Source of the DNA: Dehalococcoidales bacterium
GTDB taxonomy: Bacteria > Chloroflexota > Dehalococcoidia > Dehalococcoidales > JAQTRN01
DNA length: 10,190 bases
Direction of reading: 5' to 3'
NCBI GenBank assembly: GCA_028711795.1
Contig: JAQTRN010000018.1
Location: forward strand, 1 to 10,190
Below are positions 6,701 through 10,190 of this stretch, piece by piece (within the stretch, counting starts at the first letter, position 1; each line of letters opens with the position of its first letter). The translations under genes and the position numbers were made by a program. Under the pieces are notes generated by a model. The model saw only the letters and a program-made list of their open reading frames with translations, was not told the DNA's origin and did not search any database.

Positions 6701-7111
6701 CTAAAAGTGAAGCTCCATAGCTCGGGGCGGGCAAGCCTTGATGCAGAGTCCGCAGGCCAGGCACTTCTCATCCTGGAAGACCACGCGTCTGGCTGGTCTT
6801 TCCAGTTCAAACGCGCCGGTGGGGCAGAGTGTAATACAGACACCGCATTGCGTGCATCTTTCTTCATTACGCAAAACATTCTGGCCGAGCGATTGAATTC
6901 TGACTCCGGTTTCCGTCAGGTACTGGATACCTTTATCATAGTCAGCCTGTTTGCCCGTCAGCTCAAGTACCATCAGTCCTTCTTCCTCCGGTGTTATCGA
7001 GGCCTTCAGGATGTTGAACTGAAGGTCGAAGTCCTTGACCAGATGGTACACAATAGCCCGGTCTGCCAGGCGCTTGGGGAAATGCAGGACTATTCTTTTA
7101 GTTGTTGCCAT
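6701..7111 (-). CDS. NIL-domain 2x[4Fe-4S] ferredoxin (MA1822-like partner of COG1900)
   Basis: The 136-residue protein has two parts. Residues 1-75 form a NIL domain (KRIVLHFPKRLADRAIVY to LTETGVRIQSL), a small fold also found at the C-terminus of methionine ABC-transporter ATPases. Residues 80-136 form a bacterial ferredoxin with two complete cluster motifs: C86, C89, C92, C96 and C117, C120, C123, C127. In Methanosarcina the equivalent MA1822 works with MA1821 (COG1900) in reducing the sulfur intermediate during conversion of aspartate semialdehyde to homocysteine. A longer frame opens at TTG 7129, but ATG 7111 is chosen because GAGGTGAT lies 4 bases upstream. It follows COG1900 by 50 bases and precedes COG2122 by 3 bases. 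A methionine-sensing role for the NIL part is conceivable but unproven. Confidence 0.92.
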   Translation of the reverse strand: MATTKRIVLHFPKRLADRAIVYHLVKDFDLQFNILKASITPEEEGLMVLELTGKQADYDKGIQYLTETGVRIQSLGQNVLRNEERCTQCGVCITLCPTGAFELERPARRVVFQDEKCLACGLCIKACPPRAMELHF

Positions 7112-7115
7112 CACT

Positions 7116-7123
7116 ATCACCTC
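7116..7123 (-). promoter_or_regulatory. ribosome-binding site of the NIL-ferredoxin gene
   Basis: On the minus strand, GAGGTGAT is an eight-base match to the anti-Shine-Dalgarno complement and lies 4 bases before ATG 7111. It decides the start against the upstream in-frame TTG at 7129, which would place this site inside the coding region. Confidence 0.75.
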
Positions 7124-7161
7124 ACTCAACTCCTGGGATAAACAAAAATCAGTTGGCCCGC

Positions 7162-8370
7162 CTATTCTTCTATCGGGCGTTCATTCAGGGGCTTGAACGA
7201 GATCCCGGATTCGACGCCTGGTAAGGGCGCTACCGGCTCCGTCAGCAGGAACTGGCCGCTCAATATCCATTGCTTGAGGGTATTAGCTATTTCCACGGCT
7301 TTGGGATAGCTGGATAGGGAGGCGGTCGGTACTTTTTTGCTCTGGATTTTTATCTGGCCGCTCTTCAGCTCCGCGTAGCTTACCTCAGCGAGAATATCAG
7401 GCTTCCTCTGCGGGTAGGCATCAGAGTAATCGATAACCGGAGCCAGAATATCAGCATCGGTCACCGTGGTGTACTGGAGGATTTCTTCGGATAGTATTGG
7501 TATAGGGATGCCGACGCCAACCGTGAGAGTAACGCCGTAGCCCAGCATGCTGGTACCTACCAGCCACTTCGGGCTCATTTGTTTCAGGTCGCCGATTACT
7601 GCCAGCGTACCGGCACCTCTCTTGGGTACGCCACTGGGCGTGCGCAGGCCGGCGGGGTCGTGTTGAGTACCCTGCCAGGCAATGAGACCAGTCCCACCGC
7701 CGAGAAATATCTTGGTGCCAATACCGATGGTCTTGTAGTACGGGTCATTCAGTAGTGGCGAGAGTTGTCCGGCGCTGCAGAAGTTGGCATTGCCCAGATT
7801 TGGCTTCAGGATACCCAGGTAGGTATAGATTGTCTTGTTGGAGCCATTAATCGCCACATTATAATTCTGGTAAGCATTTCTCATATTGAAGAGCACCGCT
7901 TCATTGAGGTCCTTGATATTTATCCAGGTAGCCAGCCGCTTGCGGGGGTAGCAGTCCGTCCCGTAGGCGGTAGCTATCAGTCTGATGTCCTTACCGGCGA
8001 CTAGCTCCTCGATGACATGGCCGCCGCCGTAGTTGAACTCACCGGGATGATTCCGGTTCCTGGGGTCATCGTCCGGCAGAGCATTAGCGCCCAGGAACAG
8101 GTCGACCGCGGCAAAAGCGGCGTAGGCGGGAACATCATTAAGATAGGTCTTGCCGCCCCCCAGCTTTATTTTTGGCTTGGAGTGTCCGATATTGAAGTAG
8201 GCACCGGAGGAGCACATCGGGCCGAAGGTGCCCGTAGTGACGACATCGATTTCCTGGGCGGCCTTTTTCGTCCCTTTCTCACGGGCGATTTCGATAATCT
8301 CTTCGGCAGTAACCACTACCGCCTTGCCTGCCTTGATTTTCTCATTGATTTCGGCAACTGTCTTGGCCAT
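7162..8370 (-). CDS. COG1900/DUF39 homocysteine biosynthesis protein (L-aspartate semialdehyde sulfurtransferase)
   Basis: The 402-residue protein belongs to COG1900 (DUF39). In methanogens the MA1821 member takes a persulfide sulfur and inserts it into aspartate semialdehyde to make homocysteine, with reducing equivalents from a NIL-ferredoxin; the ferredoxin is the next gene here. Visible family segments are TTGTFGPMCSSGAYFNIGH near 45-63, LNDVPAYAAFAAVDLFLGA, NYGGGHVIEELVAGK, YGTDCYPRK, NFCSAGQLSPLLNDP and FLGGGTGLIAWQGTQHDP. It has only three cysteines, C53, C140 and C198, all in conserved-looking segments, and C53 and C140 are candidates for persulfide carriers. There is no CBS-domain tail of the kind found in some longer homologues. 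Start ATG 8370 has GAGGAG 8 bases upstream. It is the first gene of a six-gene minus-strand operon with its own consensus promoter. In vivo substrate in this organism is inferred. Confidence 0.9.
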   Translation of the reverse strand: MAKTVAEINEKIKAGKAVVVTAEEIIEIAREKGTKKAAQEIDVVTTGTFGPMCSSGAYFNIGHSKPKIKLGGGKTYLNDVPAYAAFAAVDLFLGANALPDDDPRNRNHPGEFNYGGGHVIEELVAGKDIRLIATAYGTDCYPRKRLATWINIKDLNEAVLFNMRNAYQNYNVAINGSNKTIYTYLGILKPNLGNANFCSAGQLSPLLNDPYYKTIGIGTKIFLGGGTGLIAWQGTQHDPAGLRTPSGVPKRGAGTLAVIGDLKQMSPKWLVGTSMLGYGVTLTVGVGIPIPILSEEILQYTTVTDADILAPVIDYSDAYPQRKPDILAEVSYAELKSGQIKIQSKKVPTASLSSYPKAVEIANTLKQWILSGQFLLTEPVAPLPGVESGISFKPLNERPIEE

Positions 8371-8432
8371 GCCTGTAACTCCTCACGGTTTGATTCTGAT
8401 ATTAGCGGTAAGAGATGAGTTCGACTAGAGAA

Positions 8433-8456
8433 AACAATTGTTGACTAAAATGGTCA
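8433..8456 (-). promoter_or_regulatory. possible operator dyads in the sulfur-operon leader
   Basis: AACAATTGTT (8433-8442) is a perfect 10-bp palindrome. It abuts TGACTAAAATGGTCA (8442-8456), which has TGAC/GTCA arms. Both lie about 10-30 bases downstream of the predicted transcription start of the sulfur operon, where a repressor could block initiation. Short palindromes occur by chance in AT-rich leaders, so this is tentative. Confidence 0.3.
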
Positions 8457-8471
8457 GGATTTATATTGATA

Positions 8472-8500
8472 ATTTTAGTGGCTGATTATTAGTTTGTCAA
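8472..8500 (-). promoter_or_regulatory. sigma-70-type promoter of the sulfur operon
   Basis: On the minus strand TTGACA (plus 8495-8500) is followed after exactly 17 bases by TAAAAT (plus 8472-8477). Transcription would begin near 8465, giving a leader of about 95 bases before ATG 8370. As no comparable promoter appears before the five downstream genes, this one probably drives all six. Confidence 0.8.
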
Positions 8501-8622
8501 GTCGCAGTCCGGGTAGAAGTAGGGCATAACTCCTGGTCTTTAGTTGACATAACCGTTCTGCGTTTCGAACATGGGAGGCCACGGGGTAAGGATGCTCCGT
8601 CATGGGCAGTGCCTGCGTCAGG

Positions 8623-8651
8623 TTGAACGCTGGCTGATTATGAGCTATAAT
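8623..8651 (+). promoter_or_regulatory. sigma-70-type promoter of aspS
   Basis: TTGAAC (8623-8628) and a perfect TATAAT (8646-8651) are spaced by 17 bases. The start would be near 8658, only about 16-22 bases before the aspS start codon, so no leader regulation is expected. Confidence 0.82.
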
Positions 8652-8673
8652 CCACTGGATAATCTGACGGGGG

Positions 8674-10190
8674 ATGGACTTGCTAAAAAATCATAGTTGT
8701 GGCGAACTGACCCGGAAACATGTTGGTACTGAAGTAACTTTAGCTGGTTGGGTGGATCGCCGTCGTGACCATGGCGGGCTAATCTTCATTGATTTACGGG
8801 ATAGAGAGGGTATCGTTCAGATAGTATTCAACCCGGACATATCGCCGGATGCCCATGTCCTTGCCAGCGAGATGCGGGGTGAGTATGTCATACAGGCTAC
8901 CGGTAAGGTAGGCCTCCGGCCCCAAGGGACCGAGAATCCTAAAATACCCACCGGCGATATCGAAGTAATCATCCAAAAAACGAAAATACTCAATGCGTCG
9001 CGGACGCCGCCTTTCTACATCAACGAAGAAGTCGAAGTTGAAGAGAACCTCCGTCTCCGCTACCGTTATCTTGATTTGCGCCGCTCGCGCATGAAAAATA
9101 ATATCCTGCTGCGCCATGCAGTCGTGAAATTCATCCGCGACTTCCTGGATACCAAAGGGTTCATTGACATCGAGACACCCATATTGCTTAAGAGCACCCC
9201 CGAGGGGGCCCGTGACTACCTGGTGCCGAGCCGTCTCTACCCGGGCAAGTTCTATGCTTTACCCCAGTCACCCCAGCAACTCAAGCAATTGCTGATGGTG
9301 GCCGGCCTGGAGAAATACTTCCAGATCGCCAAGTGTTTCCGTGATGAGGATACCCGGGCGGACCGCCAGCCGGAGTTCACGCAACTCGATCTGGAGATGA
9401 GCTTCGTTGAGCCGGATGATATCCTTAATTTGATGGAGGCGCTTTTTACCTCTATGGTGGAGACGCTCAAGCCGGAAATTAAGATGATCAAGCCTTTCCC
9501 TCGCCTCAAGTATGCTGACGTTATGGAGCGTTACGGGACGGATAAGCCCGATTTGCGCTTCGGTATGGAAATAAGAGACCTGTCAGACATTGTTGCCCAG
9601 TCCCAATTCTCGGTCTTCCGTACTGCGGTGGCTAAAGGGGGCAAGGTAAGGGGAATCTGCGTTCCTGGCTGTGGCGCCTATTCACGGAGCCAGCTTGACG
9701 AATTGAACAAAACGGCACAGGCTCTGGGGGCTGGTGGTCTGGTGACGGTATCGCTGGGTGCTTTGGGTGGCCAGATAGGCGACCTGACTATGGAGATGGT
9801 ACGCTCAGCGGTAGCCAAGTTCTTGACGCTGGACCAGATCAAACAAATGGCCGGGCGTTTTGGGGCCAATATGGGAGACCTGCTGCTCATCGTTGCCGGT
9901 GAGACTAAGATGGCCGGTGCGGTGTTGGACGAGTTGCGCCGGGAGATGGGACGCTGCCTGAAACTGACCGACCCGGCGACGATGGCTTTTGGCTTTGTCC
10001 AGGACTTTCCTTTGCTAAAGCGGGATGAATCCGGTGGCCGGTGGGAGTCAGAGCACCATCCTTTCACGGCACCCATGGATGAAGACGCGGCTCTGCTGGA
10101 CACCGAACCCGGCCGAGTGCACGGTAAGCATTATGATATGGTCTGTAATGGCTACGAAGTGGGGGGTGGCAGTATCAGAATCCACACCGC
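8674..10190 (+). CDS. aspS: aspartate--tRNA ligase, bacterial type, 3'-truncated by the window
   Basis: Class IIb synthetase; about 505 of the usual 590 residues are present and the frame is open to the edge. The order is an OB-fold anticodon-binding domain (AGWVDRRRDHGGLIF near 24-38), the catalytic core with motif 2 FRDEDTRADRQPEF starting at F222, a bacterial GAD insertion (roughly 290-420), then FGFVQDFPLLKR and NGYEVGGGSIRIH, where motif 3 would follow. Two starts compete: ATG 8674, with G-rich sequence too close upstream, and TTG 8680, with GGGGGA about 5 bases upstream and the family-typical N-terminus MLKNHSCGEL. Numbering here uses ATG. H33 in RRRDHGG and G85 in RPQG match residues that in Pseudomonas aeruginosa AspRS (H31, G81) permit tRNA-Asn charging, so a non-discriminating enzyme is likely. 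The gene is divergent from the sulfur operon. Confidence 0.96.
   Translation, partial: MDLLKNHSCGELTRKHVGTEVTLAGWVDRRRDHGGLIFIDLRDREGIVQIVFNPDISPDAHVLASEMRGEYVIQATGKVGLRPQGTENPKIPTGDIEVIIQKTKILNASRTPPFYINEEVEVEENLRLRYRYLDLRRSRMKNNILLRHAVVKFIRDFLDTKGFIDIETPILLKSTPEGARDYLVPSRLYPGKFYALPQSPQQLKQLLMVAGLEKYFQIAKCFRDEDTRADRQPEFTQLDLEMSFVEPDDILNLMEALFTSMVETLKPEIKMIKPFPRLKYADVMERYGTDKPDLRFGMEIRDLSDIVAQSQFSVFRTAVAKGGKVRGICVPGCGAYSRSQLDELNKTAQALGAGGLVTVSLGALGGQIGDLTMEMVRSAVAKFLTLDQIKQMAGRFGANMGDLLLIVAGETKMAGAVLDELRREMGRCLKLTDPATMAFGFVQDFPLLKRDESGGRWESEHHPFTAPMDEDAALLDTEPGRVHGKHYDMVCNGYEVGGGSIRIHT

Larger units (their letters stand above)
8371..8673. other. divergent intergenic region between the sulfur operon and aspS
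   Basis: This 303-base stretch holds a consensus promoter for each flanking gene (8472-8500 minus, 8623-8651 plus), two short dyads just downstream of the minus promoter, and a possible weak hairpin (8581-8600, ACGGGG pairing with CTCCGT around an 8-base loop). The minus leader is about 95 bases and shows no match I can recognise to SAM-I, SAM-II or cobalamin riboswitches. The middle part, 8501-8620, has no other feature I can support. Confidence 0.6.

Noticed and set aside
6701..7129. Longer NIL-ferredoxin form starting at TTG 7129
   Set aside because: The extra six codons contain the strong ribosome site GAGGTGAT that properly serves ATG 7111.
8371..8465. SAM or cobalamin riboswitch in the COG1900 leader
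   Set aside because: Expected for a methionine-pathway gene, but I see none of the conserved SAM-I, SAM-II or B12-box sequence blocks and no terminator hairpin.
8544..8572. Second TTGACA on the plus strand with a 17-base spacer
   Set aside because: The -10 position reads GAACAT, a poor match, and no gene needs it since aspS has a much better promoter at 8623-8651.
8581..8600. Hairpin ACGGGG/CTCCGT as a terminator
   Set aside because: One G-U pair, an 8-base loop and no U-run on either strand, so it does not qualify as an intrinsic terminator.
8571..8696. Small plus-strand open frame of 41 codons upstream of aspS, starting MGGHGVRML
   Set aside because: No ribosome site, it spans the aspS promoter and overlaps the aspS start in another frame, and it resembles no known peptide.

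Overview
The window reads as ordinary bacterial chromosome with leaderless-looking, tightly packed genes and several near-consensus sigma-70 promoters. Gene content suggests an obligate anaerobe using sulfide directly: a methanogen-type homocysteine synthesis set (COG1900, NIL-ferredoxin, COG2122) stands beside bacterial AlaRS, RuvX, Tgt and a bacterial-type AspRS with a GAD insertion. My best guess is a Dehalococcoidia-like member of the Chloroflexi, from general family knowledge rather than any search; other sulfidic-sediment anaerobes are possible.

Layout. Positions 1-92 hold the last codons of an unrecognised plus-strand gene. A strong promoter (106-134) then drives alaS (170-2791), followed closely by ruvX (2843-3301) and tgt (3359-4543), a plus-strand translation and RNA-processing group. 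The block 8370 down to 4524 is a six-gene minus-strand operon: COG1900 aspartate-semialdehyde sulfurtransferase, NIL/2x[4Fe-4S] ferredoxin, COG2122 (UPF0280), CutA, a ThiF/MoeB-like E1 enzyme and a ubiquitin-like sulfur carrier ending in Gly-Gly-Gly. Its consensus promoter lies at 8472-8500. The operon meets tgt tail to tail with a 20-bp overlap of coding ends. A 303-bp divergent intergenic region (8371-8673) separates it from aspS, which has its own near-perfect promoter and runs off the end of the window.

How the genes may work together. In methanogens COG1900 plus the NIL-ferredoxin turn aspartate semialdehyde and sulfide into homocysteine, and COG2122 is needed for efficient sulfide use. 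Here these three are in one transcription unit with an activating enzyme and a CysO-like sulfur carrier, but no cysteine synthase, no O-acetylhomoserine sulfhydrylase and no metalloprotease in view. The operon is therefore a candidate for a hybrid route in which a protein thiocarboxylate supplies sulfur for homocysteine formation. That link is inference; co-transcription and family identity are what the sequence supports.
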